Part shown: positions 40,521 to 50,022 of the stretch, in pieces
How the letters are laid out: each line of letters begins with the position of its first letter
Position numbering within the stretch: position 1 is the stretch's first letter
DNA from: Glycomyces amatae
Lineage (GTDB): Bacteria; Actinomycetota; Actinomycetes; Mycobacteriales; Micromonosporaceae
Direction of reading: 5' to 3'
Length of the DNA stretch: 64,000 nt
Assembly (NCBI RefSeq): GCF_020991375.1
Contig: NZ_JAJLQZ010000013.1
Location: forward strand, 97,969-161,968
Program-made: the position numbers and the translations under genes
Notes under the pieces: generated by a model
What the model was told of the DNA's origin: nothing
Databases searched by the model: none
Seen by the model: the letters and a program-made list of their open reading frames with translations, nothing else

Positions 40521-41072
40521 ATGGCTGATCAGACCGAAGGACCGAGCCCCTCCCGGCGCCGCATGCTCCAGGCGGCGCTGGTCCTCCCGGCGGCTGCGGC
40601 GGCCGCCGCCGTCGGCGGCGCGAGCCCCGCCCACGCGGCCTACAACGGCAACATCAAGCGCTCCCGTGTGATCACGCGCGCGCGGTACTGGTACGACCGC
40701 AACGTCGACTACAACGGCAGCAGCTACACCCGGGACTGGGAAGGCGACCACACCTACCGCCAGGACTGCTCGGGGTTCGTCTCGCAGTGCTGGCACACCG
40801 CCGGCAGCTACAGCACGCGGAGCCTCCCCGAGATCTCCCGGCAGAAGCCGTGGGACAACCTCAAGCCCGGCGACATCCTCAACAAGGCCGCGGCATACCC
40901 CAACGGACACGTCATGCTGTTCGAGAAGTGGAGCGGAGAGGGGCCCGGACTGATCCGAGCCTACGAGCTGACGACCGCCGTCGACGGCATGCGGTGCAAA
41001 ACGTACGCGGTCTCCGATCTGCGGGCCCGCGGCTATGTTCCCCGCCAGTACCACAGGATCGTCGCCGGCTGA
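40521..41072 (+). CDS. Tat-exported NlpC/P60-like cell-wall hydrolase
   Basis: A 183-aa secreted protein. The N-terminus has a Tat motif (SRRRMLQ) before an Ala-rich hydrophobic stretch, with cleavage probably at AHA near residue 39. The catalytic domain shows the Cys in YRQDCSGFVSQCWH and a His in NGHVMLFEKW, as in NlpC/P60-CHAP type peptidases that cut peptidoglycan stem or cross-link peptides. It is short, with no cell-wall binding domain. ATG 40521 has GAAGGAG 7 nt upstream. A terminator hairpin follows. Confidence 0.82.
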   Translation: MADQTEGPSPSRRRMLQAALVLPAAAAAAAVGGASPAHAAYNGNIKRSRVITRARYWYDRNVDYNGSSYTRDWEGDHTYRQDCSGFVSQCWHTAGSYSTRSLPEISRQKPWDNLKPGDILNKAAAYPNGHVMLFEKWSGEGPGLIRAYELTTAVDGMRCKTYAVSDLRARGYVPRQYHRIVAG

Positions 41073-41089
41073 CCGGCGAGCGGTCCCCG

Positions 41090-41115
41090 CCGGTGCATCG
41101 TGTCCGATGCACCGG
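41090..41115. terminator. Bidirectional terminator hairpin
   Basis: Perfect 11-bp stem CCGGTGCATCG / CGATGCACCGG with a TGTC loop between the convergent NlpC/P60 and SARP genes. Confidence 0.75.
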
Positions 41116-41116
41116 C

Positions 41117-44100
41117 TCATCGCCGCTGAAGGGAGTGCTCCGCCTCGACGCGCGCGGCCAGGAGCTCCGCCCCGGCGGTCCGATAGAGCTCGGCGGCCGC
41201 CCCGGCGAGCCGTCCGGCCGAGGCCGGGTCCCCGCTTGCGGCGCAGCGGGCCCGCACCGCGAGCGCATCGGCCTCCAGGACGCCGAACCCGCGGGCGCGA
41301 GCGGTTTCCAGAGCGCGCTCCGCATGCCTGCCCGCGTCGGCGACGTCTCCTTGCCGCAGCAGCGCATTGGCCATGCCGATGGTCGCTCGCACCGCTACGA
41401 ACGCGTACTCGGCCGCGAGCTCGAGCGCCCGCCGGAACGCGTCGCGGGCCGCCGGGACGTCGTCGACGCCCAAGTACGCTTCGCCCAATGTGGTCAGCAG
41501 CGCCGCCTGCGCGCGCTGGTCCCGCGCGATGAGCGTGAGGTCGTACCCCTGCTTCGCGGCGCTCACGGCGGCGTCGCCTTGGCCGCGTTGCGTGTGCAGC
41601 AGACTCAGTTCCTCCAGCGCGGAGAGCTCGCCGTGCAGGTTCGACGTTCGCCGGTGCCCCTCCAGCGCGGTGCGCAGCTGCGCTTCGGCGGCCGACGAGT
41701 GCCCGAGCTGGCGGAGCACCATCCCGAGGTTCGAGCGGTTGGCGAGGAGCGACTGCTCTCTTCCCGTCTGCCGATTGATGCGCATGGCGGCGCTGAAGTA
41801 CGCCTCCGCCTCCGCGAGTCGGCCGCTGTCGGCGCACATGTAGCCCAGGCCGTTGAGCGTCACCGCGCGCACGTGCCCCAGCTCGTCGTCGCCGAGTTCG
41901 AGCGCGCGCTGGAAGGACTGCTCCGCTTCGGCCAGTCGGCCCTGCTCGGCCAGCACCCAGCCGATGTTGTGCCGCAGGTAGGCGGCGGCCTGCCGCCACC
42001 CGGCCGCGTCGGCGTGCCGGGCCCCTTCGGCGTAGGCGGCGAGCGCCTGCTCGTGGCGGCCGAGGGCCCACATCGCCTGCCCGCGGCTCATGTGCATCGC
42101 CGCCCGGGCGAAGGGATCGTCCTCCGCGACCGCCGCGCGCAGGCCCGCGTCGGTGGTGCGCAGCCATCGGTGGACCTGCCGGTGGGTCAAGAAGTACCCG
42201 CGGAGCTGGTCGGCGATCCGCCAGGCGAGGTGCCGGTGCGGCGCGGAGTCCGCGGTGCGCCGCACGAGGGCGACCAGCGCCGGCACCTCCGTGTGGAGCC
42301 ACGCCAGCGCGGCCTCGTGCGAGTCGAACACGGCGCCCCGGTCATCACAGGTGGACCGGCGGACGAGCTGGGGGTACACCCACTCCATCGCCGCCGTCGT
42401 GACCCGCAGGCACCAGTCGTGGTACCGGTCGAGGTCCGCTGCGTACGCTTCGGGCCCGAGTTCGGCGAGCAACCTGTCGGCGTACAGGCCGAGCAGGTCG
42501 TGGAAGCGGAAGCGGTCGGCCGAGTACTGCAGGAGCATGTTGGCGTCCAGCAGCTCGCCGAGGACCCGGTCCGCTTCGGCCTGAGCGGCATCGAGCAGCA
42601 CGGCGGTCGCGTCCAGGGAGAAGTCGTCCCCGGGGTGCAGCGCGCACAACCGGAACGCGCGCCGCGCGGCGTCGCTGAGTTCCTGGTAGCTGAGCTGGAA
42701 ACTGGCCAGCACGCTGAGCTCTCCGGCGCTCAATTCGGCCAGTCGGCGGCTCTCGTCGCGCAGCCGACCCGCCAGATCGGCCACCGACCAGGCCGGCCGG
42801 CCGGCCAGTCGCGCCCCGGCGATGCGCAGCGCCAACGGCAGTCGCCCGCAGGCGGCGGTCAGTTCCCTGGCCGGCTGCGGTTCGGCGGCGATCCGCTGCG
42901 CGCCCGCGGCGGCGGCCAGCAGGTCGACGGCGTCCGCGACCGGCAGCGTGCCCAGGTCGACCGTGGCGGCGCCGACCAGGTCGGCCAGGCGCCGCCGGCT
43001 GGTCACCAGCACCGCGCAGCCTCCCGCTCCGGGCAGCAGGGGCGACAGCTGCGAGGCGTCCCTGGCGTTGTCGAGGATCATCAGCATCCGGCGGCCGTCG
43101 AGTTCGCTGCGCAGCAGCGCCGCAGCTTCGGCCTCGTCGGTGCCGATCCGCTCCCCGGCCACGCCCAGCGAGCGCAGGAACCGTCCGAGCACCTCCAACG
43201 GGGCGACCGGGGCGCTGGAGGCGCCGCGAAGGTCGGCGTAAAGCTGACCGTCCGGAAAGGATTCCCGGAGGCGCTGGGCCGCCTCCAGCGCCAGTGCGGT
43301 CTTGCCGATGCCGGCGGCGCCGTTCACGGCGACGGTCCGCGGCCTCGGCGCGTTTCCGGCCTCGGGCCGGTCGCCTCCGAGCGCCGCGACGACCCGGTCC
43401 AACTCCTGACCGCGCCCGACGAAGTCCGCAGGCGGCGCCGGCGCCTGCCTGACCGCGGAGCGGCGCCGCGGCGCCTGCCGTCCCATGCTCCAGCGCTGCC
43501 GCAGTACGCCCTGCTGGGCCTCGCGAAGCCGTTCGCCCGGGTCCATGCCGAGCTGGTCGGCGAGCGCGGCGCGCACCCGCTCGTAGGCGGCGAGCGCCTC
43601 AGCCTGCCGACCGCTCGCCGACAGGCTCATGATCAGCTCCGCATGGAGCGGCTCATGCAGTTCGAAGCGAGCGGCCAGCTCACGCAGGCGCGGCAGCACC
43701 TGCTCGCATTCGCCCAGCTCCCGCGCGATCGCGGCGTAAGCGCCGAGAACGGAGGTGTATTCGTCGGTCACGGCGGTCATCAGAGGGTCGTTTCGAAGGG
43801 CGTCCACGTCGGTTTCGCCGCGCCACAGCCGGACCGCTTCGCCGAAGCGGCCCAGCGCCCGTTCCGGGTCGTCTTCCCCGGCGCCTTGGGCGGCCAGCTC
43901 CCGGAATCGCGCCAGATCGAGCCGGGCCGGGTCCGGTTCAAGGCGGTACCCGCCCGCCGCGGTCTGGAGCATCCGCCCGGACGTCGATTCGTGCAGCACC
44001 CGGCGTAGCCGTCCGATGTAGGTGTGCAACAGGTTCGTCGCCGAGGGCGGTCGCCGCTCGCCCCAGAGCAGGTCCATCAGCTCTTCGCGCCCGACGGTGT

Positions 44101-44557
44101 CGCCTGCGCTCAGCGCGAGCCGCAGCAGGAGGCACTTCTGCTTGGCGGCGGTCAACGGGACGGGAACGCCGCCGCGCCATACTGCGAGCGGACCGAGCAC
44201 GCCCAGTGTGACGGCCGATCCGGATGCGATCGGCTCCGCGTCCGGCGGTCGGGGGGCCGCCGACGCCGCCGCCGCGCCCGTCGGGAAGGCGGCGGCGAGG
44301 AGGCGGGCCTCGTGCCGGTCGTCCAATCCCAGGGCGAGCGCGAGGCCGTGGATCGAACGGCGCCGAGGCCGGCGGCTGCGCCCCTGCTCGAGGTCGCGGA
44401 TCGCCGCCAGGCTGACGCCCGACTTCTCCGCGAGGTCCCGCTGCGTCAGGCCCCCGCGCTCGCGATAGGACTTCAGCAGCGCCCCGAACGGAGCCGGCGG
44501 TTCCAAGCGGTCGGACCCGCGGGCGACGCGGTCCTCGGCGGGTGTTCCCACGGTCAT
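41117..44557 (-). CDS. XRE-SARP-NB-ARC-TPR transcriptional regulator
   Basis: A 1146-aa regulator. Residues about 22-90 are a Cro/C1-type HTH (LTQRDLAEKSGVSLAAIRDL, then EQGR). About 125-220 form the OmpR-like winged helix (VLGPLAVWRGGVPVPL) and 225-375 the BTAD domain (LWRGETDVDALRND; YERVRAALADQLGMDPGERL). About 430-680 are an NB-ARC ATPase with P-loop NGAAGIGKTALAL and LMILDNARD. The remainder are TPR repeats (LAEAEQSFQRALELGDDELG). Start ATG 44557 was chosen for the usual MTVG...FGALLKSYRERGGL layout; upstream in-frame starts exist. Convergent with the NlpC/P60 gene; its targets are unknown. Confidence 0.88.
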   Translation of the reverse strand: MTVGTPAEDRVARGSDRLEPPAPFGALLKSYRERGGLTQRDLAEKSGVSLAAIRDLEQGRSRRPRRRSIHGLALALGLDDRHEARLLAAAFPTGAAAASAAPRPPDAEPIASGSAVTLGVLGPLAVWRGGVPVPLTAAKQKCLLLRLALSAGDTVGREELMDLLWGERRPPSATNLLHTYIGRLRRVLHESTSGRMLQTAAGGYRLEPDPARLDLARFRELAAQGAGEDDPERALGRFGEAVRLWRGETDVDALRNDPLMTAVTDEYTSVLGAYAAIARELGECEQVLPRLRELAARFELHEPLHAELIMSLSASGRQAEALAAYERVRAALADQLGMDPGERLREAQQGVLRQRWSMGRQAPRRRSAVRQAPAPPADFVGRGQELDRVVAALGGDRPEAGNAPRPRTVAVNGAAGIGKTALALEAAQRLRESFPDGQLYADLRGASSAPVAPLEVLGRFLRSLGVAGERIGTDEAEAAALLRSELDGRRMLMILDNARDASQLSPLLPGAGGCAVLVTSRRRLADLVGAATVDLGTLPVADAVDLLAAAAGAQRIAAEPQPARELTAACGRLPLALRIAGARLAGRPAWSVADLAGRLRDESRRLAELSAGELSVLASFQLSYQELSDAARRAFRLCALHPGDDFSLDATAVLLDAAQAEADRVLGELLDANMLLQYSADRFRFHDLLGLYADRLLAELGPEAYAADLDRYHDWCLRVTTAAMEWVYPQLVRRSTCDDRGAVFDSHEAALAWLHTEVPALVALVRRTADSAPHRHLAWRIADQLRGYFLTHRQVHRWLRTTDAGLRAAVAEDDPFARAAMHMSRGQAMWALGRHEQALAAYAEGARHADAAGWRQAAAYLRHNIGWVLAEQGRLAEAEQSFQRALELGDDELGHVRAVTLNGLGYMCADSGRLAEAEAYFSAAMRINRQTGREQSLLANRSNLGMVLRQLGHSSAAEAQLRTALEGHRRTSNLHGELSALEELSLLHTQRGQGDAAVSAAKQGYDLTLIARDQRAQAALLTTLGEAYLGVDDVPAARDAFRRALELAAEYAFVAVRATIGMANALLRQGDVADAGRHAERALETARARGFGVLEADALAVRARCAASGDPASAGRLAGAAAELYRTAGAELLAARVEAEHSLQRR

Positions 44558-44673
44558 GCGCAGGTCCAGGCCACGGCGTCGGCGCGGTCGTGCCTGTGTT
44601 TCACTGCGGATGGCATCGTGTCGGTTCCTCATCGTCGAGTCCGGATCCGATCCCGCCGCGGGATCGCTGGTGA

Positions 44674-45012
44674 GGCGGAGAGGCCGCAACATCGATTCTG
44701 CGTCTGGGAAGGGCGGTTCACGAGGCGGAGGACCGGCGGGAATGCGGCAGTCTCGGCGAGGGCGATCGGATCGCCGCGGTCCGCATCGGCGCCCAGACGC
44801 TCGTGCTCGACGTCCCCGTCACCGGCGGCGTGACAAGCGAGTGGACGCGCTCAGCCTCGGCGCGCTCGCCGAAGGCCGACAAGGTCGAAGAGCGCCTCCC
44901 CCTGTTCCGTCAGCGGCTCGGACTCGACCCGATCGGTCTCGACCGGTCGCCCGGCCTCGCCGCCGAGGCCGGGCGCCGCCGTCTCGCCGAGCGGCTGCGC
45001 GAGCCGCGATGA
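44674..45012 (+). pseudogene. Possible gene remnant between SARP and the teichoic-acid-type operon
   Basis: The 859 bp from 44558 to 45416 hold no clear intact gene. One plus-strand frame open from 44674 to the stop at 45012 has coding-like composition and a protein-like run (GDRIAAVRIGAQTLVLDVPV; RLGLDPIGLDRSPGLAAEAG). It has no ATG with a ribosome binding site; the first plausible start is an internal GTG at 44803. It may be the 3' end of a decayed gene. The part after 45090 is less GC-rich and probably contains the promoter of the next operon. Confidence 0.3.
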
Positions 45013-45416
45013 GACCAGGCCCCGCGTTGCCGGTCCGTTCGGGAGCCCGCGAGTCCGCGGTTCGCTCGCCGGTGCTGACGCTGAGATGAACCCGCGGTGA
45101 CGTTCCGTAGAGAACGCTTGCGCCTTTGATGCGGTATGTGGCCTATCGCTGCCGGATTGCGCCGTTGACCTGCGGAATTTCTGGCGGCTTCCAAGCGAAT
45201 CGGCGGTGGCGTCCAAGTGAACGCGCGCTTGAATCGTGAAACCCCGGCTGCTACTGTGACGGAATTCATCGGCCGTCGAGACAACCGAAAACGTCTTGCA
45301 GCGCGTAGGCCGCAAGACGTGGTCGGCATTATCGTCTGCTTTTTGCAGAACACCGTTTTTGTCCGTTCGAGAGTTCCCTCAGAACTTCGTGTGCCCACCG
45401 CGGAGGTAACCCCCAG

Positions 45417-46097
45417 ATGTACAGCCTGATGCTGCTCAACGGCGGGATCGGAAACCGCGTCGCAGCAGGCCGTCCCAAGCAGTTCATTGAAGTGGCGGGA
45501 CGCCCGATCATCGTCTACTCGCTGGTCGCCGCCGACGCCGTGCCCGAGATCGACCAGATCGTCCTCAACTACCCCGAGGGGTTCCGCGAGGAGATCGAAC
45601 ACCTGGTCGCCGACTACGCCGTCCAGACGCCCGTCACCTACGTGGCGGCGGGCGCGAGCCGGCACGAGTCGGTCGCCGCCATGCTCCCCGAGTGCCGCAA
45701 CGACCGCGTCCTCATCCACGAGTCCGCCCGTCCGCTGGTCGGCACCGCCGACTTCAAGCAGCTGGTCGCCGACCCCCGCGAGAACGTGAGTCTCATGCTC
45801 CCCATACCCTTCACCGTCGCCCCCGTCGACCCCGACACCGCCCTGGTCACCGGCTCGCTCGAACGCGACCGGCTGCGGAACGTCCAGCTTCCCCAGAAAT
45901 TCCTCAAGGCGGACCTCGCCGAGGCGCACGAGCAGGCTCGCGACAGGCGGCTGGTGTTCACCGAGGACGCGACCCTGTGCGCCGTGACCGGCCACGAGGT
46001 CCACTTCATCGACGGCCAGGACACCAACATCAAGGTGACCACCCCGACCGACGTCAAGCTCGCCGGCTTCCTCCTCGGAGGCGACGACGATGCCTAA
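45417..46097 (+). CDS. IspD/TarI-family cytidylyltransferase
   Basis: A 226-aa nucleotidyltransferase. The CTP-binding start is LLNGGIGNRVAAGRPKQFIE, and later motifs include AAGASRHESVAAML and TDVKLAGFLL. This is the fold of both IspD and ribitol-5-phosphate cytidylyltransferase (TarI). The adjacent SDR and CDP-glycerol/ribitol phosphotransferase genes favour the TarI role, making CDP-ribitol or a similar CDP-polyol for wall polymer. ATG 45417 has GGAGGT 9 nt upstream. First gene of a three-gene operon. Confidence 0.82.
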   Translation: MYSLMLLNGGIGNRVAAGRPKQFIEVAGRPIIVYSLVAADAVPEIDQIVLNYPEGFREEIEHLVADYAVQTPVTYVAAGASRHESVAAMLPECRNDRVLIHESARPLVGTADFKQLVADPRENVSLMLPIPFTVAPVDPDTALVTGSLERDRLRNVQLPQKFLKADLAEAHEQARDRRLVFTEDATLCAVTGHEVHFIDGQDTNIKVTTPTDVKLAGFLLGGDDDA

Positions 46098-46797
46098 GTC
46101 CATCCTCATCACCGGCGCGTCCAAAGGGATCGGCGCGGCCACCGCCGAACGCTTCTTCTACGCCGACAACGACATCACCGACCTCATCCTCCTCGCCCGC
46201 GAATCCGAGGAGTTCGAGAAGCTCATCGGGCGGTTCGCCGACGACAACCCGCACGGCAAGCGCGTCTTCCCGCACTTCATCGACCTGGCCGACCGCGCGC
46301 GCATCGTCGGGCTCATGCGCGACGTCATGGCCGAGGCCGGCAAGGTCGACATCCTGATCAACAACGCCGGGTACACGGCCCCTTGCGCGCTCCAGCAGAT
46401 CTCGTTCGCCGACTTCGAACGCACCATGGGGGTGAACGTCTACGCGCCGTTCACGATCGTGCAGGAGCTCCTCCACTGCGGCAACACCTTCGAGCTCATC
46501 GTGAACATCGCCTCCACCGCCGGGATGAGCGGCCGGCCCGGCTGGCTCACCTACGGCGCCTCCAAGGCCGCGGTGATCAACATGAGCGAGGCGATAAAGG
46601 AGGAGCTGTCGATCTACGGCACCCGCGTCGTCTGCATCTCACCCGGCCGCTGCGCGACCGACCTGCGCCGAAAACTCGCCCCGGACGAGGACCCCTCGAC
46701 GATCATGCAGCCCGAGCACGTCGCCTCGGTGATCGACATGCTCGCCTCCGACGTGGGCCACCTCGTCGACAGCCAGAACTTCGTCGTACGCCGATAA
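46090..46797 (+). CDS. SDR-family oxidoreductase, probable ribulose-5-phosphate reductase
   Basis: A 235-aa short-chain dehydrogenase. The NADP-binding start is SILITGASKGIGAATAERFF, followed by the NNAG motif (ILINNAGYTAPCA), the catalytic Ser in VNIASTAGMS and the catalytic pair in YGASKAAVINM. It overlaps the cytidylyltransferase gene by 8 bp. In Haemophilus Acs1 an IspD-like domain is fused to an SDR domain that reduces ribulose-5-phosphate before CDP-ribitol formation. This pair looks like the split version of that enzyme. The exact polyol is inferred. Confidence 0.82.
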   Translation: MPKSILITGASKGIGAATAERFFYADNDITDLILLARESEEFEKLIGRFADDNPHGKRVFPHFIDLADRARIVGLMRDVMAEAGKVDILINNAGYTAPCALQQISFADFERTMGVNVYAPFTIVQELLHCGNTFELIVNIASTAGMSGRPGWLTYGASKAAVINMSEAIKEELSIYGTRVVCISPGRCATDLRRKLAPDEDPSTIMQPEHVASVIDMLASDVGHLVDSQNFVVRR

Positions 46798-46808
46798 GAG
46801 ACCATCGA

Positions 46809-48497
46809 ATGCTCCTTGAGATCACACAGCTCAGATACATCCGTGCGCTCCTGCCGAACACGCTGCCGGTGCTGTGCCACGCCGTCGTCCTCTTCGGCGT
46901 CTCGGGGGCCTGGCCCGCGGTGGGCCTGGCGCTGTCGGCGGCGACGCTGGCGTTCTACTGCTACCCCAGGGACACCAACGTGCCGGGCCGCTACGCCCCG
47001 GGCCGGATGCTGCTCGCGTTCACGCCGTTCACCGCGGCCGTCGCCGCGGGCTCGGAGGTCCCCGCCGCATGGGCGCTGGCCGCACTCGCCACGGCCGGGA
47101 TGATCGCCGTGGAGGTGCTGCTGGCCCGGGTGGTGTCGGCGGCGAAGATCGCGACGGCGCACCTGCCCACGAACCCCTCCACCGCCGACTCGTTCCTGCG
47201 CCGGACCGTCCTGTACTACCTCTCGACGTTCGCGGTGCTGGCCGTGCAGGTGCCGCTGGTGTTCCCCGGGGCCGCGGCCGCGACCCCGTACGCGGTCGCA
47301 CTGGCGGCGCTGCCGACGGCGGTGCTGGCCGCGGCGAAGTTCCTGGACCTCACCCACCGCGTCCTGCCGTCCACCGAGGACACCGCGCTGACGGTGGCGG
47401 AGGCGCTCGACCGGCTCGAACCGGCGTTCATGGTCTACTTCGCCGGGCCGCCGAACACCACCTACCAGCTCGAGATGTGGCTGCCGTACTTCGAGCGGAT
47501 CCGCGGCGGGTACTTCATCATGACCCGCGAGCGGCACAACCTCCAGGCGCTCGCCGAGGCCACGGAACGGCCGGTGGTGTTCATCGAGGGCCAGGGCCCG
47601 ATCGACCAGGTCATCCCCGCGTCGGTGAGCACGGTCTTCTACGTCAACAACGGCATGAAGAACACCCACCTGGTCCGCAACCCCGACCTGCGGCACATCC
47701 AGCTGCTGCACGGCGACTCCGACAAGGTCTCCAGCTACAACCCGGTCACGGGCATGTACGACCGGATCTTCGTCGCCGGACAGGCCGGCATCGACCGGTA
47801 CGGGAACCACGGCGTCGCGATCCCGGCGGACAAGTTCGACATCGTCGGGCGCCCGCAGGTGTCGGTCCTCGACATACCCCGGACCGAGATCAGCGCCGTC
47901 AAGGCCCCGACGGTGCTCTACGCGCCGACGTGGACCGGCTTCTACGAGGACGCGAACTACTGCTCGCTCCCGCTGGGCCCCAAGCTGGTGAAGGCCCTGC
48001 TGGAGCGGGGCGCGACCGTCGTCTTCCGGCCGCACCCGTACACCGACCGCGACGACGGCGCGGCCCGCAAGCGGGCCGAGGTCGAGGACCTGCTGCGCGC
48101 CGACGCGGCCAAGACCGGCCGCGCCCACCTGTGGGGGGCCAGGGCCTGCGAGGAGATGACGCTGTTCGACTGCGTGGACGCCGCCGACGCCCTCGTCTGC
48201 GATGTCAGCGCCGTCGCCTCGGACTGGCTCTACACGGAGAAGCCGTTCGCGGTCGTCGACGCCCGCGACGAGGGCGCGAAGTTCGTGGAGACCTTCCCCC
48301 TCGCCCGCGTCGCCTACCGGATCGACGGCACCGGCGCGAACCTCGCCTCGGTGCTCGACGACCTGCTCAAGACCGACCCACTCGCGCACGAGCGGGCCCG
48401 GGAGAAGGTGTACTACCTCGGCGACTTCCCCGCCGAGACCTACGAGCAGGCGTTCATCGACACCGCCCAGCGCTACATCGGCGGCTCGCCCTCCTGA
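46809..48497 (+). CDS. CDP-glycerol/ribitol polyolphosphate transferase (TagF/TarL-like) with N-terminal membrane domain
   Basis: A 562-aa protein. Residues about 15-185 carry five to six membrane segments, an extension absent from classic TagF. The C-terminal half is the Glyphos_transf domain: LLHGDSDKVSSYNPVTGMYD, VLYAPTWTGFYEDA, VFRPHPYTDRDD and LVCDVSAVASDWLYTEKPFA. These are the polymerase motifs that transfer polyol phosphate from CDP-polyol. It starts 11 nt after the SDR gene and ends at a strong terminator. Probable role: synthesis of a teichoic-acid-type wall polymer at the membrane. Confidence 0.86.
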   Translation: MLLEITQLRYIRALLPNTLPVLCHAVVLFGVSGAWPAVGLALSAATLAFYCYPRDTNVPGRYAPGRMLLAFTPFTAAVAAGSEVPAAWALAALATAGMIAVEVLLARVVSAAKIATAHLPTNPSTADSFLRRTVLYYLSTFAVLAVQVPLVFPGAAAATPYAVALAALPTAVLAAAKFLDLTHRVLPSTEDTALTVAEALDRLEPAFMVYFAGPPNTTYQLEMWLPYFERIRGGYFIMTRERHNLQALAEATERPVVFIEGQGPIDQVIPASVSTVFYVNNGMKNTHLVRNPDLRHIQLLHGDSDKVSSYNPVTGMYDRIFVAGQAGIDRYGNHGVAIPADKFDIVGRPQVSVLDIPRTEISAVKAPTVLYAPTWTGFYEDANYCSLPLGPKLVKALLERGATVVFRPHPYTDRDDGAARKRAEVEDLLRADAAKTGRAHLWGARACEEMTLFDCVDAADALVCDVSAVASDWLYTEKPFAVVDARDEGAKFVETFPLARVAYRIDGTGANLASVLDDLLKTDPLAHERAREKVYYLGDFPAETYEQAFIDTAQRYIGGSPS

Positions 48498-48518
48498 GCC
48501 CCTGCCAGGTCTGAGGAG

Positions 48519-48566
48519 CCCTGTCCGAGGAGCCCCGATGCCGGAACGGGGCCCTCGGACAGGGCC
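48519..48566. terminator. Terminator of the polyol-phosphate operon
   Basis: GCCCTGTCCGAGG (48519-48531) pairs perfectly with 48554-48566; the inner CCCCG/CGGGG extends the stem. It begins 21 nt after the operon's last stop. Confidence 0.75.
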
Positions 48567-48646
48567 TTCTCGTCGCCGAAGCGGCGATGGGCGGACGCCT
48601 CGGCGGAGCCCGCCTCCGCTTGCCGGCGGTCTTTAGGATGACGGCC

Positions 48647-48946
48647 ATGTCAGTGAACATTCATCTGCACCTCGACGTGGACGGCCTCGAGTCGCCGGAC
48701 GAAGCCGACCGCGTCGGGGCGGCGGTCGACCTCGTCATGAAGGACCACGGGGTCGAGTCGTGGATGGTGGTGGGCGTCCACCGCGAACCGCCCTCCGTCA
48801 CCGCCCGCAGCGAGCCCTACCCGATCATCGTCCGCGGGTTCGCCGAGTGGAGCAAGCGGGTCGAGCAGGACGTCGAGAGTTCGGTCCGCGCCATCGCGCC
48901 GAAGGCCCGCATCGGCCTCGACTGGGGCTTCCCCGACGAGGAGTGA
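48647..48946 (+). CDS. Hypothetical 99-aa protein
   Basis: A small acidic soluble protein: MSVNIHLHLDVDGLESPDEA, then a helix, DHGVESWMVVGVHREPPSV, and GFAEWSKRVEQDVESSVRAI. The alternating strand/helix pattern suggests a ferredoxin-like fold. ATG 48647 has AGGA 9 nt upstream. It has its own transcription unit after the operon terminator. No family recognised. Confidence 0.65.
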   Translation: MSVNIHLHLDVDGLESPDEADRVGAAVDLVMKDHGVESWMVVGVHREPPSVTARSEPYPIIVRGFAEWSKRVEQDVESSVRAIAPKARIGLDWGFPDEE

Positions 48947-49045
48947 CGCTCCGCCCGCGACGCGGCACGGCTTCCCACCGAGAACCATCGCCGCACACGC
49001 TCGTCGGAGCCGCATCGCTTCCTCAGGCGTACGCGCGCGAGCAGC

Positions 49046-49684
49046 TCACCGGAGTTCGGCGGTGACGGCGTCCATCGAGGCGGTGAACGCCTCGACCGCC
49101 AGTTCCCGGTAGTCCGATTGCTGGTCGCCGCCGGTGTCGGTGGTGATGTAGTCGAACTGCGCGATCACGGCGACATCGCCCGTCACGGTCTCGAAGCGGA
49201 AGCGGTACATGTAGGAGAACAGGGAGTCGTCGCACGGTTCGTCGTCGCAAGGCCCTTCGCGCTCGATGTTCCCCGGCTCCGCCTGGTCGAGCGCCAGCAG
49301 GTCTTCCGCGGCGTCGGGGTCGTACTCGGGGTATCCGGCCTGCTGGAGCTGCTCTTCGGCGAGCACGCCGACGTTGAGCTCGGCCCGGCCGAACACCCCC
49401 GCCGCAGCGGCGGCGTCGAAGTAGTCTCCCGCGGGCTCGACATCGCATACGGAGGCGTTCGTCGCCCACCCCGTCGGCTCGTTGTAGTCGAGGACGTACT
49501 CGACGGCGTCCCCGTTCGGCAGTGCGACCGCCGTGCTGAAACCGTCGCAGACCGCCGCGTAGTCGAGCGCCCGCTGCGACGCCGATGCGGTCGCGGACGG
49601 CGAAGGGCCCTCCTCGGGCTCCTCCGGCCCGCCGCAACCCGCGAGCAGCAGGACGGCGGCCGCTCCCGGCACCAGGGCTCTCAT
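49046..49684 (-). CDS. Lipoprotein, unknown function
   Basis: A 212-aa lipoprotein with signal peptide MRALVPGAAAVLLLAGC (lipobox LAGC, Cys 17), a Pro/Glu/Ser linker, and a globular domain with several Cys (VCDGF, VCDVEPAG, GPCDDEPCDD). The start overlaps the stop of the preceding 113-aa gene by 4 bp (ATGA), so the two are co-translated. No family recognised. Confidence 0.75.
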   Translation of the reverse strand: MRALVPGAAAVLLLAGCGGPEEPEEGPSPSATASASQRALDYAAVCDGFSTAVALPNGDAVEYVLDYNEPTGWATNASVCDVEPAGDYFDAAAAAGVFGRAELNVGVLAEEQLQQAGYPEYDPDAAEDLLALDQAEPGNIEREGPCDDEPCDDSLFSYMYRFRFETVTGDVAVIAQFDYITTDTGGDQQSDYRELAVEAFTASMDAVTAELR

Positions 49685-50022
49685 GATCCGCTCAACTCCG
49701 TCTCGTACTCGGGTCCGCCCTCATCGTCGCCTCCGGGAGTCGTGTCGGTGACGTAGGGGGGAGCCCCCGGGACCGGGACCTCCCGGCCGCTGCGGTCGGT
49801 GTCCTTCGCCCAGTCCTCGGCGCGGCTCGGAGCGGCGCCCTCGTCCCAGTCCTGCATGATCGCATCGAAGGCGGCCTTGCGGTCCCCGTCCTCCGAGGCG
49901 TAGGCCTCGACCAGCGGAAGGGGCATCACCTCGTAGAGGTCGCCGGCACTCCGTGCTCTGCCGCGACGCCCTCCGGCCGCCGCCGCGCGTGCGGAGGGGC
50001 GACCATGGGTATGCGAAGGCAT
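49681..50022 (-). CDS. Hypothetical 113-aa acidic protein
   Basis: Starts ATG 50022 (AGGAG 10 nt upstream) with a basic, disordered N-terminus, then AGDLYEVMPLPLVEAYASED and AAFDAIMQDWDEGAAPSRAE, and an acidic tail. The ATG overlaps by 2 bp the start of the divergent DUF421 gene; an internal ATG at 49926 is an alternative. Operonic with the lipoprotein gene. No known domain. Confidence 0.55.
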   Translation of the reverse strand: MPSHTHGRPSARAAAAGGRRGRARSAGDLYEVMPLPLVEAYASEDGDRKAAFDAIMQDWDEGAAPSRAEDWAKDTDRSGREVPVPGAPPYVTDTTPGGDDEGGPEYETELSGS

